Positions 8,580 through 17,155 of a stretch of 64,000 nucleotides of DNA are shown in pieces. Under the pieces are notes generated by a model. The model was not told where the DNA came from, did no database searches, and saw only the letters and a list, made by a program, of their open reading frames with translations. The position numbers and the translations under genes are program-made. How positions within the stretch are numbered: position 1 is the stretch's first letter; every line of letters starts with the position of its first letter. This DNA is from Duganella aquatilis (GTDB lineage: Bacteria; Pseudomonadota; Gammaproteobacteria; Burkholderiales; Burkholderiaceae_D). Location: contig NZ_WKJL01000015.1 of assembly GCF_009674565.1 (NCBI RefSeq), forward strand, positions 62,001 through 126,000, in the 5' to 3' direction.

Positions 8580-9689
8580 TTACTTGGGCAAATAGCGCAG
8601 CAATAACTGCTCATATTGACCGGCAACGTGCTCCCACGTGAATTCCTCAAAGAAGCGGCGCTTGCTGTTCGCGCGCAGCGTTGCCAGCGTCTCCGGCGAC
8701 GTCAGCAACTGCTCAACGCAGGCGCCGAAACTGGCGGCGTCGCTGAAGTACACCGCCGCGCCCTGCGCCACCCAGCGGTTGTACACATTGTCGTGCGCGA
8801 TCACGGCATTGGTGGCGGCCATCGCCTCCACCAGCGACGGATTGGTACCGCCCACGGTGTGACCATGCACGTAGGCCAGGCTGTGGAACCGCAGCGCCTG
8901 CACCACGGCGGGGTCGTAGATCGCCCCCGGGAACACCACCTCGTCACTGGCGGCCGCCAGCACCTCGCGGTGGTAGTCATCCAGTTCCGGCTGATACTTG
9001 CCCAGGATGACCAGCTTGCAGCCGCGACGCTTGGCGGAGAACCCTTGCACCATTTCCAGGATCGAGTTTTCCGGAATCGGCCGCGCGATCAGATTGAAAT
9101 AGCTGCCGGGCTCCAGGCCCAGCGCACGCACCGCCTCTTCCGGCGCCGAGGTGACCGGATCGGCGCCGTAGGTCAGCGTGCTGACCTTGCGCTGCGGCGC
9201 CCGCGTCAGCAGGTGCTTTTCAATTTCCGGGTGATCGGCGATCAGGTGATTGCCGACGTAGCAGCCAATACGCTCGTTGACGTACAAGATGGTCTGCTTC
9301 ATCCAGCCCCAGCGTGCGCGCGACCATTCAATCCCGTCCATATTAATCACGTTCGGAATGCCTTTGATGCGCTGCAGCGTATTGAACACAGCCGTGTTGT
9401 AGCCAAAGGTCAGGCACAAATCCTTGCTGCTGCGGCAAGCATGCTTGATCGATTTGAGATCGAACTGCGAGGTGCCCTTCCAGCCGTCCGTTTCGACCGG
9501 AATCGAGACCCGCTCAATGCCGCGCCACACGTCTTCGACGATCGGACCGCTACCTTTGGTTTGACAATACACAATCACACGCCAGCCCTTTCGAACCAGA
9601 AACAAAGCGATATTTTCAGCTGCGGTTTCGAATCCACCGTAAGCGGCCGGCACACCATGGGTACCCAGTATTCGTACAGTTTTTTTCAT
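8580..9689 (-). CDS. Glycosyltransferase with DUF1972 N-terminal domain (GT4-like)
   Basis: A protein of 369 residues from the ATG at 9689, chosen because AGGA lies just upstream; the longer frame from 9713 has no better signal. The N-terminus (ILGTHGVPAAYGGFETAAENIA) is the DUF1972/GT-B domain seen in rhamnosyltransferase-like enzymes. The C-terminal half has the family 4 features PENSILEMVQGF and GTNPSLVEAMAATNAVIAHD (donor binding Glu). It probably transfers a sugar to the lipid-linked repeat unit on the cytoplasmic face. It begins a run of minus-strand sugar genes. Confidence 0.87.
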   Translation of the reverse strand: MKKTVRILGTHGVPAAYGGFETAAENIALFLVRKGWRVIVYCQTKGSGPIVEDVWRGIERVSIPVETDGWKGTSQFDLKSIKHACRSSKDLCLTFGYNTAVFNTLQRIKGIPNVINMDGIEWSRARWGWMKQTILYVNERIGCYVGNHLIADHPEIEKHLLTRAPQRKVSTLTYGADPVTSAPEEAVRALGLEPGSYFNLIARPIPENSILEMVQGFSAKRRGCKLVILGKYQPELDDYHREVLAAASDEVVFPGAIYDPAVVQALRFHSLAYVHGHTVGGTNPSLVEAMAATNAVIAHDNVYNRWVAQGAAVYFSDAASFGACVEQLLTSPETLATLRANSKRRFFEEFTWEHVAGQYEQLLLRYLPK

Positions 9690-9729
9690 TTTTCCTATAT
9701 CTGTGTGTTGCATCGAAAGGTTTTCTTGC

Positions 9730-9741
9730 GCACCGCAGCAT
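9730..9741. promoter_or_regulatory. TGCA-type motif copy (GCACCGCAGCAT)
   Basis: Identical to the copy at 5460-5471. It lies about 40 bp upstream of the glycosyltransferase start at 9689, in an AT-rich gap of about 115 bp, where a promoter would be expected. Confidence 0.4.
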
Positions 9742-9804
9742 TAGCTCGACAATTTTAACATCAACACAATTAAAGTGAGCAAATGTGCAATCAAATTCTC
9801 ATTT

Positions 9805-10920
9805 TTATTGTAATTTGCGATTGAGCATGCGATACCGCTCAGCCACAGCCTCCGCTGCCACATCCCAGGAAAACTTTTGCGCCTGCTCCAGGCCGCGCGC
9901 GCGCAGTTCGTCGCGCAATGCAGGCTCGCTGACGACGCGGCGCATGGCCTCGGCCAGGCCATCGACATCGGTCGAACCCACCAGCAAGCCGCCCTGCTCC
10001 ACCACCTCGGTCAGCGCGGTGTTGTCGGCAACGATCACCGGCACGCCGCTGGCCATCGCTTCCAGCGGCGGCATGCCGAAACCTTCGGCCAGCGACGGAT
10101 ACAGGAAGGCCATGCAATGGCGATACAGCACCGGCAGCTCGCCCTCGGCCACATCCTCCAGGATCAGCACGCGGTCGCGGCAGCTATTGCCCGCCACTTC
10201 ATCGAACATCGCCTCGAAGCCAAAGTCCTTCTGCCCGACGATGACCAGCTTGGGTGCATCCGGGCCCAGCTTGGCGTAAGCCTTGAGCAGGGTCACATGG
10301 TTCTTGCGTGGTTCCAGGCGCCCCACGGTCAGCAGATATTCGCCCGAGACCAGGCCGCGGCGCGCCAGCATGGCCTCGCCATCGGAACCCGGATAAAAAC
10401 GACCGTAGTCGACGCCGTTCGGCGTAACGGTGATCTGCTCCGGCCGCATGTTGTAGCGGCGCTCGATTTCGCCTTTGGAGAATTCGCTGACGGTAAACAC
10501 GTGCTCGGACTGCAATGCCGCCAGGCGCATCAGCAGGCGCGAGCGCAGGCGGAAAAACGGCTGGAAAAATTCTGGATGGCTTTCAAACAACACGTCATGA
10601 ATGGTTACCACGGTCTTCGACATGGAGGGCAGCGGGATAATATATTGCGAGTGCAGCAAATCCAGGCCCAGCTTGCGCTGCAGGCGCGGCAACTCCCATG
10701 TCAGGCGGCGCACAGCGCCGGTGTGCGGCAGATGCTCGACCCGCACATTCGGCAAATTGAACGAAGGATAGTTGCGCTTGAACTCGTCGACCTTGTCGAG
10801 CAAGCCGACAAACTCAATCTCCGGGCACAGCTTGGCTACGCGCGCAAACACTTCAAGCACGTGCGAGCGCGACCCCTGGAAGATTCCGTCCACCACATGC
10901 AAGTCCAGTCCTACTCTCAT
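9805..10920 (-). CDS. Glycosyltransferase family 4 (GT-B)
   Basis: A 371-residue protein with a GT-B layout. The N-terminal half holds MRVGLDLHVVDGIFQGSRSH and TVIHDVLFE, and the C-terminal half has VGRLEPRKNH followed by YPSLAEGFGMPPLEAMASGV, the donor-binding E-x7-E region of family 4 retaining transferases. A ribosome site (AAAGGG) precedes the start. It is expected to add a sugar during assembly of the lipid-linked repeat unit. The gene is 17 bp from the stop of the upstream glycosyltransferase, so the two are probably cotranscribed. Confidence 0.9.
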   Translation of the reverse strand: MRVGLDLHVVDGIFQGSRSHVLEVFARVAKLCPEIEFVGLLDKVDEFKRNYPSFNLPNVRVEHLPHTGAVRRLTWELPRLQRKLGLDLLHSQYIIPLPSMSKTVVTIHDVLFESHPEFFQPFFRLRSRLLMRLAALQSEHVFTVSEFSKGEIERRYNMRPEQITVTPNGVDYGRFYPGSDGEAMLARRGLVSGEYLLTVGRLEPRKNHVTLLKAYAKLGPDAPKLVIVGQKDFGFEAMFDEVAGNSCRDRVLILEDVAEGELPVLYRHCMAFLYPSLAEGFGMPPLEAMASGVPVIVADNTALTEVVEQGGLLVGSTDVDGLAEAMRRVVSEPALRDELRARGLEQAQKFSWDVAAEAVAERYRMLNRKLQ

Positions 10921-10937
10921 ATTTTGCCCTTTATCTT

Positions 10938-12212
10938 TTAAGCTGTTTTACGGTCCGCCAGCGGCCGGCCGATGGCGCGGCGCATGGCGTCGATGGCGGC
11001 GGCCACCGCCTGCAAGGAAAATTGTTCGCGGCCGCGCACCCGGGCCGCAACGTCGATGACCGGCGCGGCCAGGCCGTCGACAATCTGCGCCGCGAACGCC
11101 GCCGGCTCCGCCGCCACGCGGCACAGCGACTGCAATGACGCCGGCAAACCAGCCACGCCTTGCGGCGTGCTGACGATGGGGCGCTCGGTCATCAGCATGT
11201 CCAGTGTCTTGACGTTGACGCCGCTGCCCGACAGTACCGGATTGAGCAACAGCCCGGCGGCAGCCATCAGGCCCGGCGCATCGGCGACATTGGCGCGCAA
11301 TTCAAGGCGGGGATCGGTGGCGATCAGTGCGCTCACCTCGGGCAATGGCGACGAGCCGGCGATGGTCAGCCGGGCGTCGGGCAAACGTTGCCATACCAGT
11401 GGCATCACGTCCTCAATCAGCCAGCGCACGCCACGCACATTATTTGGCGCGCGCAAGTTGCCGAGGAATAGCAACTGCGGGCCGGCCGCTGGCGTACTCA
11501 CCGGCGCGGCGTCAAACACCGCCTCCGGCAGCGGTGGCAGCCAGTGCGCATTACGGATGCCTTCGGCCTGCCATGTTTTGATATCGTCGGCCGAAATATC
11601 GAAGGTGATCAATGCCTGCGACATCAGTCCATGTTCATAGGCATGCAGATGCCAGCGCGCCAGGTTCCAGGCCAGCCGGTTTTTCAGGCTGCTGCTGGCG
11701 GCGGCCTGTCCAGCGAAATACGCGTGTTCAATATTGTGCGAGCGGTAAAACAGCGGCAGCGCCAGTTGCGCGCTGACCTCGCGCGCGAACACGCCGCCGT
11801 ATGGGGAATCGAGGAAGACCGCGTGCGGCTGGAATGCGCGCACCTCGCGCATCAGCGGGCCATCTGCGGCAGTGTCGGCCATGCGGGCGGCGGCATGCGA
11901 AGGAATGCCACGGGCGATGCGCGCCAGCCGCAGGCTGTCCTGGCGCCAACCGCGCCGCTTGACGATCACATGCACGACATCGGCGACCTGCCGGACCATT
12001 TGCAAGTGGTCGGCGCTCGGCTGATCATAATCATCGCACCAGCACACCAGCATCAGCGGGCAGCCGAGTCGTTGCAAAGCGCGCATGCGGCGCCAGACGT
12101 CTGCCCTGCCGCCATGATTCGGGGGATACGGAAACTCCTGCGCCACGATCAACAGGCGCAGGTCATCGCTCGCCATGCGCTCCACCGAGCTTCGGCTCAT
12201 GCTGGGATTCAT
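10938..12212 (-). CDS. Glycosyltransferase family 4-like protein
   Basis: A 424-residue protein with RLLIVAQEFPYPPNHGGRADVWRRM near the N-terminus, the typical first strand and glycine loop of a GT-B fold, and LLFLGNLRAPNNVRGVRWL at the start of the second domain. It ends with a donor-site segment PVLSGSGVNVKTLDMLMTERPIVST, which resembles the family 4/1 sub-group lacking a classical E-x7-E. The preceding GGAGAG fits the ATG at 12212. It is transcribed divergently from an acyltransferase across a 240-bp AT-rich promoter region. Acceptor and donor are unknown. Confidence 0.85.
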   Translation of the reverse strand: MNPSMSRSSVERMASDDLRLLIVAQEFPYPPNHGGRADVWRRMRALQRLGCPLMLVCWCDDYDQPSADHLQMVRQVADVVHVIVKRRGWRQDSLRLARIARGIPSHAAARMADTAADGPLMREVRAFQPHAVFLDSPYGGVFAREVSAQLALPLFYRSHNIEHAYFAGQAAASSSLKNRLAWNLARWHLHAYEHGLMSQALITFDISADDIKTWQAEGIRNAHWLPPLPEAVFDAAPVSTPAAGPQLLFLGNLRAPNNVRGVRWLIEDVMPLVWQRLPDARLTIAGSSPLPEVSALIATDPRLELRANVADAPGLMAAAGLLLNPVLSGSGVNVKTLDMLMTERPIVSTPQGVAGLPASLQSLCRVAAEPAAFAAQIVDGLAAPVIDVAARVRGREQFSLQAVAAAIDAMRRAIGRPLADRKTA

Positions 12213-12273
12213 TTACTCTCCGGCTCAAAAAAATCTGCAATCCGTACTGTTGGCCACCGCCCACACAAGGTAA

Positions 12274-12285
12274 TTGCTGCAGTGC
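12274..12285. promoter_or_regulatory. TGCA-type motif copy in divergent promoter region
   Basis: TTGCTGCAGTGC (reverse GCACTGCAGCAA) lies between the divergent glycosyltransferase and acyltransferase genes, in a 240-bp gap that is otherwise AT-rich and has no gene. Confidence 0.4.
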
Positions 12286-12453
12286 GACAACATAACACGT
12301 ACTTAACGAACATACCACGCAATTGAACCGACCAGACTTTGCTCCCAAATTCAACTTCATCATTATTGAGCATGTTACAATGGATTGAAAATAACATAGT
12401 TACAACATTCTAGCTTTTTTTTCTAGTCCAAAATGACATATAAAGGGATCTTG

Positions 12454-13503
12454 ATGAGTGCCTCTCCGAATCGCTTGCAATTCCTGGATGCGTTACGCGG
12501 CATCGCTGTGCTGCTGGTGATCTTTGCCCACGCAGCCCACTCCCGCTTTCCCATCGTCCAAGTCATCGATGCCAATTATTTCCAGACCGGGCAGGCAGGC
12601 GTCTCCCTGTTCTTCCTGATCAGCGGCTACATTATTCCCAAGTCGCTGAACGCGTCTCCCAGCCTCAAGGTGTTCTGGGTGCACCGCTTCTTCCGCTTGT
12701 ATCCAGCCTACTGGGTTTGCCTGTTCCTGGTGATCCTGCTGGCCAGCGCGCAATTGTTCCGCATCCAGGAGCCGCTCGGTACAGTGGGCATGGCGGCCAA
12801 TTTCACCATGCTGCAGGGCTTCGTCGGCATTAAAAATGCGGTCAACGTCTTCTGGAGCCTGAAGTTCGAAATGGCGTTCTACTTCCTCATGACAGCATTT
12901 GCCGTGACCGGCATGTTGAAGCGCCCATTCCTGATCTTTATGTTGTACTCGGCAGGCACGATCGCGCTGGCGCTCGGCATGCGTCTGGTGCTGCACAAAT
13001 ACTTTGCCTACGGCGTCTTCAATCTGGAACTGATGCTGCTCGGCTGGGTTCTGGCGGAATGGCACGCGAAGCGCCTGGCGGGCAAGTATGCCGTCATCAG
13101 TGTGATTGTCGGTCTCGGCACGACCTTGATTGCGGCGTACACCGCCTTTGCCGGCCGCACCGAGGAATTGACTGTCGGCACGCTGAGCTTCGTGCCCATG
13201 GCCAATGCGTGGCTGCTCAGTACGGTTTTCTTCGTCGCCACGCTGCTGACCACCCAACAGGTGCGCTGGCCACGCGTCCTGGCATGGATGGGTACGGTCA
13301 GCTATTCGGCCTATCTGCTGCACCCGCTGGTGCTGGAACTAAGCATCCACTTCCTGCCGCCGACCGCGCCAACCGTGGTACTGGAGTTCGCCGCCTCGTT
13401 TGCGGCTGCCTGGGTCTGCTTCCGGTTTATTGAAACGCCGTGCATTGCCTACGGCAAAAAAGTGGCGCCACGGGCGCAAATCGCACCGACCGTACGCGCC
13501 TGA
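12454..13503 (+). CDS. Acyltransferase 3 family membrane protein
   Basis: A 349-residue multi-pass membrane protein. The start at 12454 is chosen because AAAGGGATC lies just upstream; an in-frame ATG at 12433 would add seven residues. The N-terminus has RLQFLDALRGIAVLLVIFAH, the classic acyltransferase-3 signature with the conserved Arg and His. It likely O-acylates a polysaccharide or its lipid-linked precursor. It is the only plus-strand gene in the EPS block, transcribed away from the glycosyltransferase operon, and ends at a shared hairpin with the convergent GH99-like gene. Confidence 0.88.
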   Translation: MSASPNRLQFLDALRGIAVLLVIFAHAAHSRFPIVQVIDANYFQTGQAGVSLFFLISGYIIPKSLNASPSLKVFWVHRFFRLYPAYWVCLFLVILLASAQLFRIQEPLGTVGMAANFTMLQGFVGIKNAVNVFWSLKFEMAFYFLMTAFAVTGMLKRPFLIFMLYSAGTIALALGMRLVLHKYFAYGVFNLELMLLGWVLAEWHAKRLAGKYAVISVIVGLGTTLIAAYTAFAGRTEELTVGTLSFVPMANAWLLSTVFFVATLLTTQQVRWPRVLAWMGTVSYSAYLLHPLVLELSIHFLPPTAPTVVLEFAASFAAAWVCFRFIETPCIAYGKKVAPRAQIAPTVRA

Positions 13504-13519
13504 CCAGACGGTCTTGATA

Positions 13520-13557
13520 CGCTGGCCGATTCCGCCATCAGGGGGAATCGGCCAGCG
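13520..13557. terminator. Bidirectional terminator hairpin
   Basis: CGCTGGCCGATTCC (13520-13533) and GGAATCGGCCAGCG (13544-13557) form a perfect 14-bp stem with a 10-nt loop, between the convergent stops of the acyltransferase and the GH99-like gene. Confidence 0.8.
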
Positions 13558-13558
13558 G

Positions 13559-14659
13559 CTACTTCGGCTGCGCGCCGAATACCTTTTTTACTTTTTCCAG
13601 GTACGAAAAACCCGACTGCTTCGTAGGCTCGATAAACGAGCCCTCACCGAATTCGTTCCAGCAGCAGATGACGCCCATCTTCTGAGTTTTCTCCGGAGCG
13701 CTCAGCATCACGGTGCGCGCGGCTTCCAGATGTTTCTCGAACTGGTCGGGCGTGGCGATCGACTTATCGTGCAACGGATCGGGGCTGCCGCCCCAGGGAC
13801 GACGATCCCAGCCGGAGAACATCGGTACCACATAATTGCCTTCGACATGGCTCAACATCCACTTCCACTGGTCGCTGTAGCCCTGCGCCAGCTCGTCGTA
13901 AGAACGGGTTTGCTGACGTCCGCCGGCAAAGCGGAAGGACACCGGACCATGCAGGTTATAGGAGGAAAATCCGCGATAGCCGCTCTTCAGCGAATGGTCC
14001 GTGCCAGGCTCGCCGTTAAAGACGCCGCCGATAAAGTTCACGCCAGCCAAGCCGGCATCCTTGAAGATCTGGTCGGCTAACGCCTGCAGCTCCGCCACCG
14101 TCATGCCCAGCTTGGCGGCATTGCGGTTGAACGCCACCGCAGAGAAGATAAACACCACCGGCTTGCCATCCATCTTGAGATATTCCTTGCGGAACGCATA
14201 GCGGTCAGCCCAGAAGCTGAACATCGCCTTTAGCTGCTCCAGACTGAAGACATAGTCGCTGTGCGTGGTCCACATGACGGCAAACTGCACATTGTGCCGA
14301 TCTTTTGCGCGCAAATAGGCGTTGATCGCATGATCAAGAGGGCTTTTATTGTCACGACCCCAAAACCAGTCAAAGACGACATAATCAATGCCGTATTGAT
14401 TCATCCACTCCAGTTGCTTCTCCATCACGGGAATCTCGCCCTCCCGATACCAGCCGAGCAAAGGCTCACGCTCGGGGTAGGGTTTGATTTTTTCCCACGG
14501 CATGGGGAAAGGAGCACCTAATTGATTGTCCTTCCACCCGGGGAAGTAATAAACGCCGATCTTGAAGTCGTCGGCTGCATAGGACGGCGCCATGCCGACT
14601 ATACTCAGCGCCAGCAACGTCGACGCAGCTTTGCGGACAAGAGCGAATGCGGGAGTCAT
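13559..14659 (-). CDS. Secreted GH99-like / WbsX-type protein
   Basis: A 366-residue protein with a signal peptide (LVRKAASTLLALSIVGMAPSYAAD). The mature part shows IGVYYFPGW, a WYREGE segment, QYGIDYVVFDWFW and MWTTHSDY, features of the GH99-like (WbsX) group related to endo-mannanases. The late segment VICCWNEFGEGSFIEPT carries Glu residues of the kind used by this fold. Many relatives sit in polysaccharide loci and are cytoplasmic; here a signal peptide indicates periplasmic action, perhaps trimming the polymer. It follows the GT2 gene by about 50 bp on the same strand. Catalytic activity is unproven. Confidence 0.8.
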   Translation of the reverse strand: MTPAFALVRKAASTLLALSIVGMAPSYAADDFKIGVYYFPGWKDNQLGAPFPMPWEKIKPYPEREPLLGWYREGEIPVMEKQLEWMNQYGIDYVVFDWFWGRDNKSPLDHAINAYLRAKDRHNVQFAVMWTTHSDYVFSLEQLKAMFSFWADRYAFRKEYLKMDGKPVVFIFSAVAFNRNAAKLGMTVAELQALADQIFKDAGLAGVNFIGGVFNGEPGTDHSLKSGYRGFSSYNLHGPVSFRFAGGRQQTRSYDELAQGYSDQWKWMLSHVEGNYVVPMFSGWDRRPWGGSPDPLHDKSIATPDQFEKHLEAARTVMLSAPEKTQKMGVICCWNEFGEGSFIEPTKQSGFSYLEKVKKVFGAQPK

Positions 14660-14707
14660 AGTAAACCTTTCATCGACCAGGCAGCGCCAGGTGCTGGCGG
14701 TCAGAAC

Positions 14708-15697
14708 TCACTTGGGTTGGGTGCGAGGAAATTGCAACATACCGCGCACTGCGGCGTAAGCTTGCGGCCAACGCTGGCGATAGACAAACTTGGCGACATC
14801 AATCAGGCTGAACAATATCACCGTCGGTATATGGCGCGCATGAAAGCGCGCAGTAAATCGCAGCCGATTTTTAAACAGATAATAAACGGACAGCGGTGAA
14901 CCGCCGGATGCCGACGTGCCGATCGAGGCGCCTTCTTTATGATAGACCACGCTGCGCGGTGCGTAACCCAGCGTGAAATGCGCGCGGCCACGCGTGCACC
15001 AATCGATCTCTTCAAAATACAGGAAGTAATCCTCGGTCAGCAGGCCCACCTTTTCCACGAAGGCGCGCCGCGCCAGCATCGCCGCGCCAATCACATAAGA
15101 CAGTGACGCCTCCACCGCCTCTGCAGTAGCCGGAATCGCAGCGAGCGGCTGGAAAGCGCCGACATGCACCGAACTGCCTTTGGCAGGCGTATAGCTGGCG
15201 CCACCGAAAGCCTGCACCTTGTCGCGCTCGTGGTAATACACCAGCGTCGAACCGCACAAGCCGATGCGCGGGTCATGCTCCATGCGCGCAATCGCCTGCG
15301 CCAACGCATCCGGCTCGACGGTTGTATCGTTATTCAACAGCCAGATATAGGCACAGGCGGGATCGTTCAGCGCATAGGCGATGCCCGGATTATTGCCGCC
15401 GGCGAAGCCAAGATTGCCGCCGTTGTGCAGCAAGACGAACGGGCTGTCGGCGACGTGGCGCGGCGCCGCACCGTCGGCAGGCTTGCCGGCCTCGCTCCAG
15501 CCAGCTTTACCGAAGCGGGCGTCGGCCCAGGCCCGCAATTGCGGCACCGATTCGTCACGCGAGGCGTTATCGCAAACGATCACACGCAGCGCAACGCCGG
15601 TGCTGGCCAGCAGGCTGTCCAGGCATTCGACAGTATCGCGCCAGCCGTTCCAGTTCAGGATCACCACGGCAACCTGAGTGGGCGCGCGCTCCACCAT
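14708..15697 (-). CDS. Glycosyltransferase family 2
   Basis: A 329-residue protein starting at the ATG at 15697, which overlaps the stop of the upstream polymerase gene (TGATG); the longer frame to 15763 runs into that gene. The N-terminus has VAVVILNWNGWRDTVECLDSL, then VIVCDNASRDESV and WLLNNDTTVEPDALA (the DxD-like metal site), all typical of inverting GT2 transferases of the rhamnosyl type. ED(Y)FLYFEEIDWCTRG near residue 230 is the conserved acceptor-side motif. It probably adds a deoxyhexose or similar sugar. Confidence 0.9.
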   Translation of the reverse strand: MVERAPTQVAVVILNWNGWRDTVECLDSLLASTGVALRVIVCDNASRDESVPQLRAWADARFGKAGWSEAGKPADGAAPRHVADSPFVLLHNGGNLGFAGGNNPGIAYALNDPACAYIWLLNNDTTVEPDALAQAIARMEHDPRIGLCGSTLVYYHERDKVQAFGGASYTPAKGSSVHVGAFQPLAAIPATAEAVEASLSYVIGAAMLARRAFVEKVGLLTEDYFLYFEEIDWCTRGRAHFTLGYAPRSVVYHKEGASIGTSASGGSPLSVYYLFKNRLRFTARFHARHIPTVILFSLIDVAKFVYRQRWPQAYAAVRGMLQFPRTQPK

Positions 15698-17154
15698 CAG
15701 TACGCTCCTCGCGGGCGCGGAGGCTTGGCGGGCGTACTCCCCGGCACAAAGAAACTGGCGCACAGCACGATGACAGCGACAAATTGCAGCACGCTGTACG
15801 TATTCATGAACTCCGGCTGCGTCATGCTGATGCCCATGGCAATCGGGAAGAAGGACAAGCAGGTCAGCAACGTAACCCTGTGCTCCGCAACCACCTCGGA
15901 CAAGCCCTTACGTGCACCATACCATGCTCGCCAGTACAGCAATAACAGGCATAGTAGACCAGGAATGCCCAGCTTGACCGCGACGAACAAATAACTGTTA
16001 TGGAGGTAGCGAACGTGTTCGTAGAAAAGGCGCAGTTCGTGCAGCCACGGACGGTACTCGCCACCAACGCCGACGCCCACCAATGGCGTGCGCTGCAAGG
16101 TCAGCATCGCCTCATGGTTTTCCAGCTGGCGCCAGCCATAAGACGTGCGCCGCCCCCCCTCGTTCTTGACGCTGAGCAGGCGCTCGCTGACATTCTCCAG
16201 CACCGTCGGCTTCACCAGCGCCAGCGTGCCGATGCTCAAAGTACCAGCCACCAGTATGGTCGCCAGCAACTTGATGGCACGGCCGCCACCAATGAAGAAC
16301 AGAGGCAGCAGGACGCCGATAAAGGTCCAGGCCCACAAGCCACGGCCGAAGTTAACGTACAGACCCAGCAGCAGCACCAGTATCAGCGCGCCCCCCACCA
16401 GCAGGTTGACGCGCTTGTACAGCACTTGCAGCGTCAGCCAGATGATCGCCCAGGAGACAAACAGGAAACCAGGCATTTGCACCCGCGTCACCGATTCGCC
16501 AAACCCCGAGGTCGTGCCCAGCGAAGCCACCAGACCGACCGCCACCACCTGCACGCCGGTCACCCACTGCATCACCGCCAGCACCACCACGCTGTAGGCA
16601 ATCACCAGCAGTACACGCACCAGCTTGTGCACACCGTCGGCTTCGCTGGCGGTCATGCGCCACAATATCGGCAGCCACAGCCAATATAGGAAAACTCGGC
16701 CATCACGGTAGATATTCGGCAGTTTGTTATGGAAGTAAAAAACCGACAAGCTGAAGGACAATACGACGATCGCCGCAAACAACAGTGACACCGTGCGCAA
16801 CTTGCGCGGCAACGGTGGTGCAACTTTACCGCGTGTCCACAGGCCGAATATGAAGATCAGCATGCTGACTACCGTGGCGAAATCCGCAATTTTGAAATCC
16901 GGCGCCATCAGGGCCACGAAGACATAGGCGCCAAAGCCCACCCAAGGCCAGATCAACAACAGGGCAACATACGCAACCGCGGCAGCCAACCCGGCAGACA
17001 ACACCCACGGCAAAATGACGCAGCACAAGCCGATGAAGGTAGATGCCAGAAACACCGGCAGCCAAAACAGCAGCAACGATTTGAAGTTCGCCTTGGTGAA
17101 AAGCCCGCCGAGCGCTGATGAGAAGCCGATCGAATATTGACGCAGGGTACTCAT
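15697..17154 (-). CDS. O-antigen ligase / Wzy-type polymerase
   Basis: A 485-residue polytopic inner membrane protein with about 10-12 hydrophobic helices and one large periplasmic loop near residues 330-380 containing RTPLVGVGVGGEYRPW, the O-antigen-ligase (PF04932) hallmark. In an EPS locus with a flippase-like protein and Eps chain-length factors, its likely role is polymerisation of repeat units in the periplasm. A GGAAAATAAC ribosome site precedes the ATG. It starts 1 bp from the pyruvyltransferase stop and its own stop overlaps the GT2 start, so the three are one operon. Confidence 0.87.
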   Translation of the reverse strand: MSTLRQYSIGFSSALGGLFTKANFKSLLLFWLPVFLASTFIGLCCVILPWVLSAGLAAAVAYVALLLIWPWVGFGAYVFVALMAPDFKIADFATVVSMLIFIFGLWTRGKVAPPLPRKLRTVSLLFAAIVVLSFSLSVFYFHNKLPNIYRDGRVFLYWLWLPILWRMTASEADGVHKLVRVLLVIAYSVVVLAVMQWVTGVQVVAVGLVASLGTTSGFGESVTRVQMPGFLFVSWAIIWLTLQVLYKRVNLLVGGALILVLLLGLYVNFGRGLWAWTFIGVLLPLFFIGGGRAIKLLATILVAGTLSIGTLALVKPTVLENVSERLLSVKNEGGRRTSYGWRQLENHEAMLTLQRTPLVGVGVGGEYRPWLHELRLFYEHVRYLHNSYLFVAVKLGIPGLLCLLLLYWRAWYGARKGLSEVVAEHRVTLLTCLSFFPIAMGISMTQPEFMNTYSVLQFVAVIVLCASFFVPGSTPAKPPRPRGAY

Positions 17155-17155
17155 G

